Source: Methyloversatilis sp. (GTDB lineage Bacteria > Pseudomonadota > Gammaproteobacteria > Burkholderiales > Rhodocyclaceae). Taken from it: a stretch of DNA of 64,000 nucleotides. This document shows, in pieces, positions 54,468 through 62,734 of this stretch (its first letter is position 1; the number at the start of each line of letters is the position of its first letter). The notes under the pieces were generated by a model. The model did no database searches. It was given only the letters and a program-made list of their open reading frames with translations, and was not told where the DNA came from. Position numbers and translations under genes: made by a program. The stretch spans positions 1-64,000 of the forward strand of contig NZ_JAUYNV010000017.1 in assembly GCF_030698125.1 (NCBI RefSeq), written 5' to 3'.

Positions 54468-55148
54468 TCACGGCTGCGCCGTCAGGTACAGCCAGATTTC
54501 ATTGCGCCGCATGAACCAGGGTGTGAACGGCGCGTTGTAGCGCGAAAATACCGGCTCGCCGGCCCACTTCATGTCGGCGGCGCGCAGTGCCGACTGCAGC
54601 CGGCCCAGATGCTCGGTGTAATTCGATTCTGACCAGAAGCCCGAGTAGCGGATGACGGCCACCTGACCGGGCGATACGTCGCGCAGCTGGATGCGCGCAT
54701 CGAGCGGCTCCGGTGCGTCGGCCGCCGTCACGCCCCTGGGCAGCACGAACTGCACGAGGAAACCCGCTTGCGATGCGGTCTGGGTGACCGGGGCGGTCAT
54801 CGGCAGCTTCACAGGCGCCGGGGCCTGCGTGACCGGTGCCGTCATCGCGAACTTCTTCTCGCCCTTGTTCTTGCCGAAGATGTATCCCGCCAGGATCGGG
54901 AAAGCCTGGCTGCCCGCTTCGTCCGCGGGCCCGGGTACCACGACCTCGGCCACCGTGTAGTCGGCGTACTGCCGCACCTCGAAATCAGCCTGTGTGCGGA
55001 CCACCTGGTATTCGGGTTCTTCCGTGGCGTGCAGGGGCATGGAAAGGCCGAACAGCATGAGTGTCGAGACCAGCAGCTTGCCCCACGCGGGCACGAGCCG
55101 GGTTGGCACGAAGGGGGAAACAGGATGCATCGGTACGGGCCTCATCAT
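54468..55148 (-). CDS. SOUL-family haem-binding protein
   Basis: About 226 residues from the ATG at 55148; ATGs at 55145 and 55130 are also possible and no ribosome binding site settles it. An N-terminal signal/anchor (VSTLMLFGLSMPLHA) is followed by the SOUL domain (YQVVRTQADFEVRQYADYTV; KKFAMTAPVTQAP; YTEHLGRLQSALRAADMKWA; FMRRNEIWLYL). SOUL proteins bind haem or tetrapyrrole. It faces the PEP-CTERM tandem across a 456-bp gap. Confidence 0.88.
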   Translation of the reverse strand: MMRPVPMHPVSPFVPTRLVPAWGKLLVSTLMLFGLSMPLHATEEPEYQVVRTQADFEVRQYADYTVAEVVVPGPADEAGSQAFPILAGYIFGKNKGEKKFAMTAPVTQAPAPVKLPMTAPVTQTASQAGFLVQFVLPRGVTAADAPEPLDARIQLRDVSPGQVAVIRYSGFWSESNYTEHLGRLQSALRAADMKWAGEPVFSRYNAPFTPWFMRRNEIWLYLTAQP

Positions 55149-55398
55149 GATCACGACACTGAGGCCGATTTGCTGCACCGGGAGTTCAACAACCCGGCAT
55201 CAAACAGAAGCTTTCTTTTTCTTGGCGCCACCTCCGAAAGTGTTCCGACGCACTCGACGACGGGGTGCTTCGCATCGGCGAGCCGCATGCCCGGAGGCGG
55301 GTTCAGCTGACACGCATTGCCCGGTGCGGGCGGGTGGTGGCGAGACCCCGCACGGCAGGCGCACCACGGTTCCCCGCCCGTGTCCGCTTCGCCTTGGG

Positions 55399-55415
55399 TG
55401 TCGAACAATTTGACA
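55399..55415 (+). promoter_or_regulatory. Candidate sigma-54 activator site 3 (PEP-CTERM motif)
   Basis: TGTCGAACAATTTGACA, an almost perfect TGTC/GACA dyad 69 bp upstream of the sigma-54 element at 55468. It has the same spacing as site 1 and matches its conserved positions. A second partial dyad, TGACAGTACTTGTCA, overlaps its end at 55411-55425. The other 340 bp or so of the 55149-55604 gap hold no gene I can support. Confidence 0.65.
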
Positions 55416-55467
55416 GTACTTGTCACCGTGGTCGTTCAACCCGTTGTTCGAACAGACCTTGGACTGA

Positions 55468-55483
55468 TGGCTCGAATCTTGCA
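55468..55483 (+). promoter_or_regulatory. Sigma-54 promoter of the PEP-CTERM tandem
   Basis: TGGCTCGAATCTTGCA matches the -24/-12 consensus TGGCACG-N4-TTGCW with one mismatch outside the invariant GG and GC. It is 137 bp before the first start codon, giving a leader of about 110 bases. Confidence 0.8.
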
Positions 55484-55604
55484 AGCCCCACGCACGTTCG
55501 CCGGTGCGCGACGGCGCGTGGCAAGGCCCGGCGCCGCCTCAAATCGCCGTGACCGTCCGCTGCAGTCGTGACATCGCAGAATTCAACCCCTACCTAAGCC
55601 AATA

Positions 55605-56831
55605 ATGAAAACAAAGAGAGTGCGCTCCACGTTGGCGCTGGCCAGCGCCCTGCTGAGCTTCAGCGGTGCATCCGGTGCGATCGATATTTCGGTCAATTTC
55701 GAAGCTGTCACCGTGGTTCCCTACACCGTCAACTACGGCCGGGAGTTGATGTCCATCCAGCTTACGGAAGACACGAGTTTCGGCCGCTTCTTGAAGTCGA
55801 TTGTCATGATAGACGGCGTTTTCCGTAAGACCGGCGGCAATATTGCCGCCCCCGAACCGACCGTCAACTACGTGCACAACCTTTACCTGCAGATGAAGGT
55901 GTCGCCCGACTACGGTGGCGTCTACGGCGAGCCGCAGGTGTTTTCCGCCGGCAACCTGATCGTCGAGCAGCAAGGCGACGGCACGGTCAGGTACTACGAT
56001 GGGCGCCCCTCGCAGCCGTACCGGATCTATCTCGGCTCCGTGACGAAGATACCGGAGGAAATCGTGGTGACCGAGGCGCCGCAGGCCCGCATCGACACGG
56101 TTACCGTCGCCGACCCGTTGGCGATCCGCGGTAACGTCGAAGGATCAGTGGTCCTGCGCACGAACTACAGCGTCGTGTACGCCGTCGATACCTTCTTCGA
56201 CACATCCCTCGGCTGGCTCCAGAACGTATCGGACACCACTGCCCTGAACGCCGCGAGAACCCTTCGCGAATACGTCGAGGGCAACTCCCTGCACGCCGCG
56301 CCGAGCGAAAACAAGCTGTACATCAACGTAAGGGGGCCGCGGACTCCCGACAACATCCGGAACGACGGCACCTTCACGGGCTTCAAGGTGCATACGGCTT
56401 CGCCGGGCATCCTGGCCTACAACGTCACGCTGCCGGACGCCGCCACCATCGACGTTCCGATCGCCTTCATCAAGAACAATATGGAGGCCACGCTGGATGT
56501 CGCGTTCGAAGGTGAATCGCTGATGACCTTTTATGGCCGCGATTACCTGACCGACGAGATCCAGATGCTCAGCATCGGCATCGCCGGCCTCGAAGGCAGG
56601 CAGGGGCTGCTGACCTTCACGATCAACACCGACGGTCCGGAAAGCGCGGAAATCTTCGTGGCCGACAATCTCAGCCTGCGGGGTTTCCAGGTCACCGCAC
56701 TGGCGGCGCCCGTGCCGGAACCCGGCTCGTGGGCGTTGATGACGGGCGGGTTGGCGCTGGTCGGTGTCATGGCGCGTCGCCGGTTTACGCAGCCGCGACG
56801 CAGCCCCGTGTCAGCACAAGGTACCGCCTGA
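55605..56831 (+). CDS. PEP-CTERM protein, tandem paralogue 1
   Basis: 408 residues, MKTKRVRSTLALASALLSFS; signal peptide (about 1-25), a long secreted beta-rich body, and the sorting tail VPEPGSWALMTGGLALVGVM with ARRR. No known domain in the body. It is preceded by its own sigma-54 promoter. A near copy follows 47 bp downstream; the two share their signal region and a nearly identical block of about 110 residues before the PEP tail. Confidence 0.85.
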   Translation: MKTKRVRSTLALASALLSFSGASGAIDISVNFEAVTVVPYTVNYGRELMSIQLTEDTSFGRFLKSIVMIDGVFRKTGGNIAAPEPTVNYVHNLYLQMKVSPDYGGVYGEPQVFSAGNLIVEQQGDGTVRYYDGRPSQPYRIYLGSVTKIPEEIVVTEAPQARIDTVTVADPLAIRGNVEGSVVLRTNYSVVYAVDTFFDTSLGWLQNVSDTTALNAARTLREYVEGNSLHAAPSENKLYINVRGPRTPDNIRNDGTFTGFKVHTASPGILAYNVTLPDAATIDVPIAFIKNNMEATLDVAFEGESLMTFYGRDYLTDEIQMLSIGIAGLEGRQGLLTFTINTDGPESAEIFVADNLSLRGFQVTALAAPVPEPGSWALMTGGLALVGVMARRRFTQPRRSPVSAQGTA

Positions 56832-56877
56832 AATCACCTTGAACGTACGCAGAACCCAACTCCTACCAAAGCAAATG

Positions 56878-58056
56878 ATGAATACAAAAAGAGTGCGTTC
56901 CACGTTGGCGCTGGCAAGCGCCCTGCTGACAGTCAGCGGTGCATCCGGTGCAGTCGATATTTCGGTCAATCACACGGTCACCACGACGGTTCCCTACACA
57001 TTCGATTCCGGCAAGGCGTTGCTGTCCATACATCTGCAGCCGGACACCAATTTCGGACGAGTCCTGTCCTCGACCGTTACGATGGACGGTGCGTTCCTGA
57101 AGGCCCCCGGCGACATCGTTGCCCCCTTGCTGGATGTGAATTATCGCCACGAGCTGATCATCGGGATGAATGTCTCGCCCGGTTATGGCAGCCAGACATT
57201 TTCGGCGGGCAGCCTGTTTTCCGAGCAGATGACCCTCGGCGTGTACAACATCGCGGTCAAGGGATCCGAACCCTACGTGATACACGTTGACCCCGATTCA
57301 TCGAGGTACAACACCATTGTGGTGTCAGAGGCGCCGCAGGCGCGCATCGACGACTACATCGTCGCCAATCCGCTGGCGATCAAGGGTGACGCCAGAGGTG
57401 TTGTCATGCTGAGGGCGAACTACAGCGTTGCCTACCGGACCGACACCTTCTTCGACACGGCCCTCGGCTGGCTGCAGAATGTGTCGGAATTCAATGCGCA
57501 AGACTACGTGGTCAAGATGCTTCGCGAGTACGTTCAGGAAAAGTCCGAACATGCGGAGCGCAGTACGAACAGCCTGTACATCAGACCACCCCGTAACGGC
57601 GGCCCCGGTATCCGCGGCGATGCCACCTTCACCGGCTTCAAAGTGCACACCGCATCGCCGGGCATTCTGGCCTACGACGTCACGCTGCCAGACACCGCGT
57701 TCATCGACGTTCCGATCGCCTTCATCAAGAACAATATGGAAGCCACGCTGGATGTCGCGTTCGAAGGTGAATCGCTGATGACCTTCCATGGCAGCGATTA
57801 CCTGACCGACGAGATCCAGATGCTCAACATCGACATCAGCGGTTTCGAAGGCAGGCAGGGTCTGCTGACCTTCACGGTCAACACCGACGGCCCGGAAAGC
57901 GCGGAAATCTTCGTGGCCGACAATCTCAGCCTGCGGGGTTTCCAGGTCACCGCGCTGGCGGCCGCCGTGCCGGAACCCGGCAGCTACGCGTTGATGCTCG
58001 CCGGCCTTGCGGTGCTGGGTGCGAGGGTTCGTCGCCGTAGGCAGCACGGGGCCTGA
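56878..58056 (+). CDS. PEP-CTERM protein, tandem paralogue 2
   Basis: 392 residues from the ATG at 56878, chosen because MNTKRVRSTLALASALLTVS aligns with the start of paralogue 1. Signal peptide, body and tail VPEPGSYALMLAGLAVLGAR with RRRRQ. Residues from about FTGFKVHTASPGILAYDVTL to FVADNLSLRGFQVTALA are nearly identical to paralogue 1, while the first 200 residues have diverged more. There is no room for a separate sigma-54 promoter, so it is probably co-transcribed. Confidence 0.85.
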   Translation: MNTKRVRSTLALASALLTVSGASGAVDISVNHTVTTTVPYTFDSGKALLSIHLQPDTNFGRVLSSTVTMDGAFLKAPGDIVAPLLDVNYRHELIIGMNVSPGYGSQTFSAGSLFSEQMTLGVYNIAVKGSEPYVIHVDPDSSRYNTIVVSEAPQARIDDYIVANPLAIKGDARGVVMLRANYSVAYRTDTFFDTALGWLQNVSEFNAQDYVVKMLREYVQEKSEHAERSTNSLYIRPPRNGGPGIRGDATFTGFKVHTASPGILAYDVTLPDTAFIDVPIAFIKNNMEATLDVAFEGESLMTFHGSDYLTDEIQMLNIDISGFEGRQGLLTFTVNTDGPESAEIFVADNLSLRGFQVTALAAAVPEPGSYALMLAGLAVLGARVRRRRQHGA

Positions 58057-58241
58057 TGTCCTGAGCCGGCCCGGCGGCGGGTGCATCGTGGCGGCAGCCG
58101 AACGCGATGCGCAGTCGTGCCGGGTGCGCACCTCGAACGCACTTGCGAGCGCCCCCGACGGACGTGTCTTTCCGGCCTTGTGCGGCGCGAACTGCGCTAC
58201 AGTCCGGCCCGGTCGTCATGCCTTGCCTGCGGGAGTCGAAC

Positions 58242-59153
58242 GTGAAATATCTATTGGCGGCGCTGGTGCTGCTGGCCGGGCTGATGTTCTGGCTCTGGAC
58301 GCCGGATCGCAAACTTGCCGAACTCGAAGCGCGCTATCTGGCGGCACCCGGCGACATGCTGGAAGTGGCCGGCACCCGGCTGCATGTGCGCGACAGCGGC
58401 CCGAAGGACGCGCCGGCGCTGATCATGCTGCACGGCTTCGGCGCCAGCCTGCACACCTGGGAGCCGTGGGCGCAGTCGCTGGCGGGCGACTACCGGGTGA
58501 TCCGTTTCGACCTGCCGGGCAGTGGCCTGAGCCCCCCGGATACGACGGGCGACTACACCGATGCGCGCAGCATGCAGATCGTGGCGGCGCTGATGGACCG
58601 CCTCGGCGTGGCGCGCGCGACGCTGGTCGGCAATTCGATGGGCGGGCGCATCGCGTGGACCTTCGCCGCGACGCAGCCGGCGCGCGTCGACAAGCTGGTG
58701 CTGCTGTCGCCCGACGGTTTCGCCAGCCCCGGCTTCGAGTATGACAAGGCGCCCGAGGTGCCGGCGCTGATGTCGCTGATGCGCCACTGCCTGCCGCGCT
58801 TCATGCTGAAGATGAGTCTGGAGCCGGCCTACGCTGACAAGGCGGTGCTGACCGACGCGATGACCGATCGCTACCATGACCTGGTGCTGGCGCCCGGTGG
58901 GCGCGACGCGATGATGCAGCGCATGGCGCAGGTGAAACTGGTCGATCCGGTGCCGTTGCTCAAGCGCATCACCGCGCCGACGCTGCTCGTGTGGGGCGAG
59001 CAGGACGCCATGATTCCGGTCGCCAATGCGGCCGATTACAAGGCCGCTATTGCCGACGCCACCGTGGTGACCTTGCCGGGCGTCGGCCACCTGCCGCATG
59101 AAGAAGCGCCGGCGCGCGCACTCGAACCGGTGCGCGCCTTCCTGAAGCGCTGA
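58242..59153 (+). CDS. Membrane-anchored alpha/beta hydrolase
   Basis: 303 residues from the GTG at 58242, which has GGGAG about 7 bp upstream (an ATG at 58218 is an alternative). An N-terminal anchor (YLLAALVLLAGLMFWLW) is followed by the hydrolase fold: HGFGASLHTWEPW, nucleophile in VGNSMGGR, acid in WGEQDAMIP and base in GVGHLPHEE. Substrate unknown. It is separated from the PEP-CTERM pair by 185 bp and converges on the crtI gene. Confidence 0.85.
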   Translation: MKYLLAALVLLAGLMFWLWTPDRKLAELEARYLAAPGDMLEVAGTRLHVRDSGPKDAPALIMLHGFGASLHTWEPWAQSLAGDYRVIRFDLPGSGLSPPDTTGDYTDARSMQIVAALMDRLGVARATLVGNSMGGRIAWTFAATQPARVDKLVLLSPDGFASPGFEYDKAPEVPALMSLMRHCLPRFMLKMSLEPAYADKAVLTDAMTDRYHDLVLAPGGRDAMMQRMAQVKLVDPVPLLKRITAPTLLVWGEQDAMIPVANAADYKAAIADATVVTLPGVGHLPHEEAPARALEPVRAFLKR

Positions 59154-59165
59154 GCGCTGCCTTCC

Positions 59166-60680
59166 CTAACGGCGGCGCGGGTCCGGCACCACGCGGTCGA
59201 GCACCTTGGCCGATGCGATCACGCCCGGAACACCGGCACCCGGGTGGGTGCCGGCGCCGACCAGATACAGGTTGTCCACTTCTTCGCTCTGGTTGTGCGG
59301 CCGGAACCAGGCGCTCTGCGTCAGCACGGGTTCCAGGCTGAAGGCCGCGCCATTGATGGAATTCAGCCGGTCCTGGAAATCCTGTGGCGTGAGCATCATC
59401 GACGTGACGATTTCGTCCGCCAGCCCGGGCAGGATGGAATCGCTCAGATACTTCTCGATCGCCTTGCGATAAGGCTCGGCCTTTTCGCGCCAGTCGGTGC
59501 CGCTGCCCAGATGCGGCACCGGCGACAGCACATAGAAGGCGTCGCAGCCGTCCGGCGCCAGCGAGGTGTCGGTTTTTGTCGGCCGGTGCAGATAGAGGCT
59601 GAAGTCGTCGGCCACCACCTTGTTGCGGAAGATGTCGGTCAGCAGGCCTTCATAGCGCGGGCCGAGCAGGATGGTGTGATGCTGCACGTCCGGGTACTGG
59701 CGGCGGGTGCCGAAGTACCACACGAACAGGCTCATCGAATACTTCGACTTTTCCAGGCGCCGGTCGGTCCAACGCCGGCGATGTTCCGGCGCCACCAGCT
59801 TGCGGTAGGTCCAGGCCGCATCGGCATTCGACACCACGACATCGGCTGCGATGACTTCGCCCGATGCGAGCGTCACGCTGCGGGCGCGGCGGTTGGCCAC
59901 GTCAATCGATGCGACTTCGGCGTTCAGGCGCACCGTACCGCCCTGGCCGTCGATCAGCCCGATCATGCCCTTGACGATCCGGCCGGTGCCGCCCATCGCG
60001 AAATGCACGCCCCAGCGTCGCTCCAGATGCGAAATGAGGCACAGGATGGAGGTGGTCGTGAACGGGTTGCCGCCGATCAGCAGCGGGTGAAAGCTCAGCA
60101 CCGTGCGGATGCGTTCGTCCTTCACATAGCTGGCGACCATCCCGTACACCGTGCGGTAGCTCTTCAGCCGGACCAGTTCGGGCGCGACCTTCAGCATCGT
60201 CGTCCAGTCGGCGAACGAAATGTCGGCCAGCTGGGTGAAGCCCACGTCGAAGATGGCTTCGGCCTGTTTCATGAAACGTTCGTAGCCGGCGACGTCGTCG
60301 GGCGCGAAGCGGGCGATTTCGCGCCGCATGGTTGCCGGATCGCCGGAGTAGTCGAGGTGCTCGCCGTCGTCGAAGCGGATGCGGTAGAAGGGCGCGACCG
60401 GCCGCAGATCGACGTCGTCGGAAAAGGTCTTGCCGCACAGCGCCCACAGCTCTTCGAGCAGGAAGGGCGCGGTGACGATGGTCGGCCCGCCGTCGAAGGT
60501 GAAGCCGTCCTGCCGGTATACATAGGCGCGACCGCCCGGCGCATCGAGTTTTTCGAGCACGGTGACGCGGTAGCCGCGGGCGCCGAGGCGGATCGCCGCG
60601 GCGAGGCCGCCGAAACCTGCGCCGATGACGAGGGCGTGCGGTCGGTCGGATTCAGGGGTGGAGATCATGGAGGCGGTCAT
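59166..60680 (-). CDS. crtI: Phytoene desaturase, CrtI type
   Basis: 504 residues with the FAD-binding VIGAGFGGLAAAIRLGARGY at the N-terminus and the CrtI C-terminal signature NLYLVGAGTHPGAGVPGVIA. It introduces double bonds into phytoene at the membrane, giving neurosporene, lycopene or related carotenoids. The segment DGFTFDGGPTIVTAPFLLEE is characteristic. It is 147 bp downstream of crtD in the same direction; no phytoene synthase is in the window. Confidence 0.9.
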   Translation of the reverse strand: MTASMISTPESDRPHALVIGAGFGGLAAAIRLGARGYRVTVLEKLDAPGGRAYVYRQDGFTFDGGPTIVTAPFLLEELWALCGKTFSDDVDLRPVAPFYRIRFDDGEHLDYSGDPATMRREIARFAPDDVAGYERFMKQAEAIFDVGFTQLADISFADWTTMLKVAPELVRLKSYRTVYGMVASYVKDERIRTVLSFHPLLIGGNPFTTTSILCLISHLERRWGVHFAMGGTGRIVKGMIGLIDGQGGTVRLNAEVASIDVANRRARSVTLASGEVIAADVVVSNADAAWTYRKLVAPEHRRRWTDRRLEKSKYSMSLFVWYFGTRRQYPDVQHHTILLGPRYEGLLTDIFRNKVVADDFSLYLHRPTKTDTSLAPDGCDAFYVLSPVPHLGSGTDWREKAEPYRKAIEKYLSDSILPGLADEIVTSMMLTPQDFQDRLNSINGAAFSLEPVLTQSAWFRPHNQSEEVDNLYLVGAGTHPGAGVPGVIASAKVLDRVVPDPRRR

Positions 60681-60827
60681 TCGGGCGGGTCAGTCTGGCA
60701 AGGTCACTGGAACGAAGTCGATTCAGGGTTGCAGCGGATGAAATCAATGCATGGTGTCGGCACGCGATTGACCGTCCGGGGCAACAAAAGCTCCGCCCGG
60801 GCAGCCGGCAGAGTGCGGGCGTGGCAA

Positions 60828-62336
60828 TCAGCGCGCATGGCCGAGGTCGGCGACCAGCCGCTCTGCTGCGCGGCGCCCGGACAGCAGGGCCATCGGAATG
60901 CCCGGGCCGGGGTGCACCGAGCCGCCGGCCAGATACAGGCCCGCAATGGCGCTGGCTGAGCCAGGGCGCGCGAAGCTGCCCATCGAGCCGTGGTTGGCGC
61001 GGCCGTACAGCGCGCCGCCGGTGGCCGGGAACAGCTGGTTGAAACCGTGCGGCGTGGTGGCGACCGCGTCCATCGACGCGCGGTCGATGTCGAGCCCGCA
61101 GCGGCGCATCAGGTCGAAGGCGTTGTCGGCCAGCCGGGCGACTTCGGCATCACCGAAAGGCCGCGTGTCGCCGTCGGCGGGTGCGTTGATCAGCACCAGC
61201 AGGCGTTCGCGATCGAGTGCCGGCGCCGCCGCACCGTCAGGGGTATCGGCGCGGTCCTGCGCGCACACATAGACGGTCGGCGCATCGACGATGCTGCGCC
61301 GCTGGAACACCGCGGCGAATTCGTCCGGATAGTTTTCGGCGAAGAACACATTGTGGTGGTGCAGCGGAAAGCCCCGCGTGCGGCCATGGACGCACCAGGT
61401 GATCGCCGACAGCGAGCGCTCCGCCGGCTTGATGACGGGGGCCGCCCGCTGCACGGTCGACCCGAGCAGACCGGTCGCCAGCGCCGACACGTCGCCGTTG
61501 AACACCACGCGTTCGCAGTCGATGACTTCGCCGCCGGCCAGCCGCACCCCGGCGACCCGACCGCCACGCACGACGATTTCCTCCACCTGGCAGTCGAAGC
61601 GGAAGCGCGCGCCGTGCCGCTCGGCCAGCGCCTGCAGCGCGTCGGCCACGCGGCGCATGCCGCCCTCGACGATCCACACGCCGTCCTGTTCGACATGCGC
61701 GATGAGCATCAAGGTGGCCGGTGCGCGCAGCGGCGACGAACCGACATAGGTGGCGTAGCGGCCGAACAACTGGCGCAGGCGCGGGTCGCGGAAGTACCGG
61801 CCGAGCGCGCTCCACAGCGTGCTCATCGGCTGGGTGCGCCACAGCGCGCCGAGGTGGGCGAAACCGACGCGCTGTGTCAGTTCGATCGCCGACGGCCGCT
61901 GGCCATCGATGAAGGGGCCGCGCAGCGTCTGGTAGATCTCGCGGCTGCGCGCGCAGAAGGCGCGGTAGCCAGCGGCATCGTGTGCGCCGGCGAAGTCGCC
62001 GATCGCCTCGACGCTGCGTTCGATGTCGGCGAACAGGTCGAGCCGGCCGCCTTCGCGCCAGGCGTGGCGCGCCAGCACAGAGGTGGTATGCAGCGTCAGT
62101 GCGTCGGTCAGCGAGGCGCCGGCGTCGGCGAACAGTGATTCGAACGCCCAGCGCATCGTGAATACGGTCGGGCCGCCGTCGATGGCGGCGCCGCCCACCT
62201 TCACTTCACGCATCTTGCCGCCGGGCGCAGGGGCGCGTTCGAGCAGCTGCACGTCGACACCCCGACGCGCCAGATCGACCGCGGCCGACAGCCCGCCCAT
62301 GCCGGCGCCGATGACCACCACCCGTTCAGACGCCAC
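60828..62336 (-). CDS. crtD: CrtD-type carotenoid desaturase
   Basis: 502 residues; FAD motif VVVIGAGMGGLSAAVDLARR, the RGVDVQLLERAPAPGGKMRE segment and the C-terminal GLYLAGGSVHPGPGIPMALL. The last differs from the CrtI form and matches CrtD (1-hydroxycarotenoid 3,4-desaturase) and related desaturases. With crtI this suggests a spirilloxanthin-like or hydroxylated carotenoid. Its regioselectivity cannot be read from the sequence. Confidence 0.82.
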   Translation of the reverse strand: MASERVVVIGAGMGGLSAAVDLARRGVDVQLLERAPAPGGKMREVKVGGAAIDGGPTVFTMRWAFESLFADAGASLTDALTLHTTSVLARHAWREGGRLDLFADIERSVEAIGDFAGAHDAAGYRAFCARSREIYQTLRGPFIDGQRPSAIELTQRVGFAHLGALWRTQPMSTLWSALGRYFRDPRLRQLFGRYATYVGSSPLRAPATLMLIAHVEQDGVWIVEGGMRRVADALQALAERHGARFRFDCQVEEIVVRGGRVAGVRLAGGEVIDCERVVFNGDVSALATGLLGSTVQRAAPVIKPAERSLSAITWCVHGRTRGFPLHHHNVFFAENYPDEFAAVFQRRSIVDAPTVYVCAQDRADTPDGAAAPALDRERLLVLINAPADGDTRPFGDAEVARLADNAFDLMRRCGLDIDRASMDAVATTPHGFNQLFPATGGALYGRANHGSMGSFARPGSASAIAGLYLAGGSVHPGPGIPMALLSGRRAAERLVADLGHAR

Positions 62337-62445
62337 GCCTGCCTTTCACGTGCGTTGCCGCCGCCGCGCCGGTCAGCAGCAGGCCGGTTGCGCCGGTCAC
62401 GATGTGACGGGCGACGAAGCGGTGGAACAGCTCGGACACGGACAT
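62326..62445 (-). CDS. Possible small membrane protein upstream of crtD
   Basis: 39 residues from the ATG at 62445 (MSVSELFHRFVARHIVTGAT), with a hydrophobic stretch TGATGLLLTGAAAA. It overlaps the crtD start by 11 bp, as co-translated genes do. There is no clear ribosome binding site and no family match known to me, so it may be noise. Confidence 0.3.
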   Translation of the reverse strand: MSVSELFHRFVARHIVTGATGLLLTGAAAATHVKGRRGV

Positions 62446-62535
62446 GTTGCGCGCTCGACAGGCCTTGCCAAAGGTGAAGGGCGGGGAACCCACATGACGA
62501 CAAAAGCGGGTGCTCGATGCATTGACACTTTGCAC

Positions 62536-62553
62536 TGTAACCTCGGGCGGACA
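62536..62553. promoter_or_regulatory. PpsR/CrtJ-like site TGT-N12-ACA
   Basis: TGTAACCTCGGGCGGACA fits the TGT-N12-ACA pattern bound by PpsR/CrtJ-type regulators of carotenoid and photosynthesis genes in other proteobacteria. It lies between crtD and the divergent P450 gene. With one match in a gap of 289 bp it could be chance. Confidence 0.3.
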
Positions 62554-62689
62554 GATTCGGTATCGTGCAGTGCGGCAAGCCGGATCCGGGCCCGACACCT
62601 ATACTCGGGCCGTGACACGGAGGGCGCCGTCCGTCCGGGCGCCGCTCGACCCGCCGGACTGACCGATAGACACAGCAACGCACGCAACA

Positions 62690-62716
62690 CACAGCACAAC
62701 GCTCACAGCACAACGC
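62690..62716 (+). repeat. CA-rich direct repeat in the P450 leader
   Basis: CACAGCACAACGC occurs at 62690-62702 and 62704-62716 (period 14), within a longer unstructured, T-poor stretch from about 62671. It lies just before the P450 start. Confidence 0.7.
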
Positions 62717-62734
62717 ACACGGACAGCGGCCGAA

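Noticed and set aside
55490-55540. A second sigma-54-like TGGCA near 55517
   Set aside because: TGGCAAGGCCCGGCGC has the -24 GG but not GC at the -12 distance.
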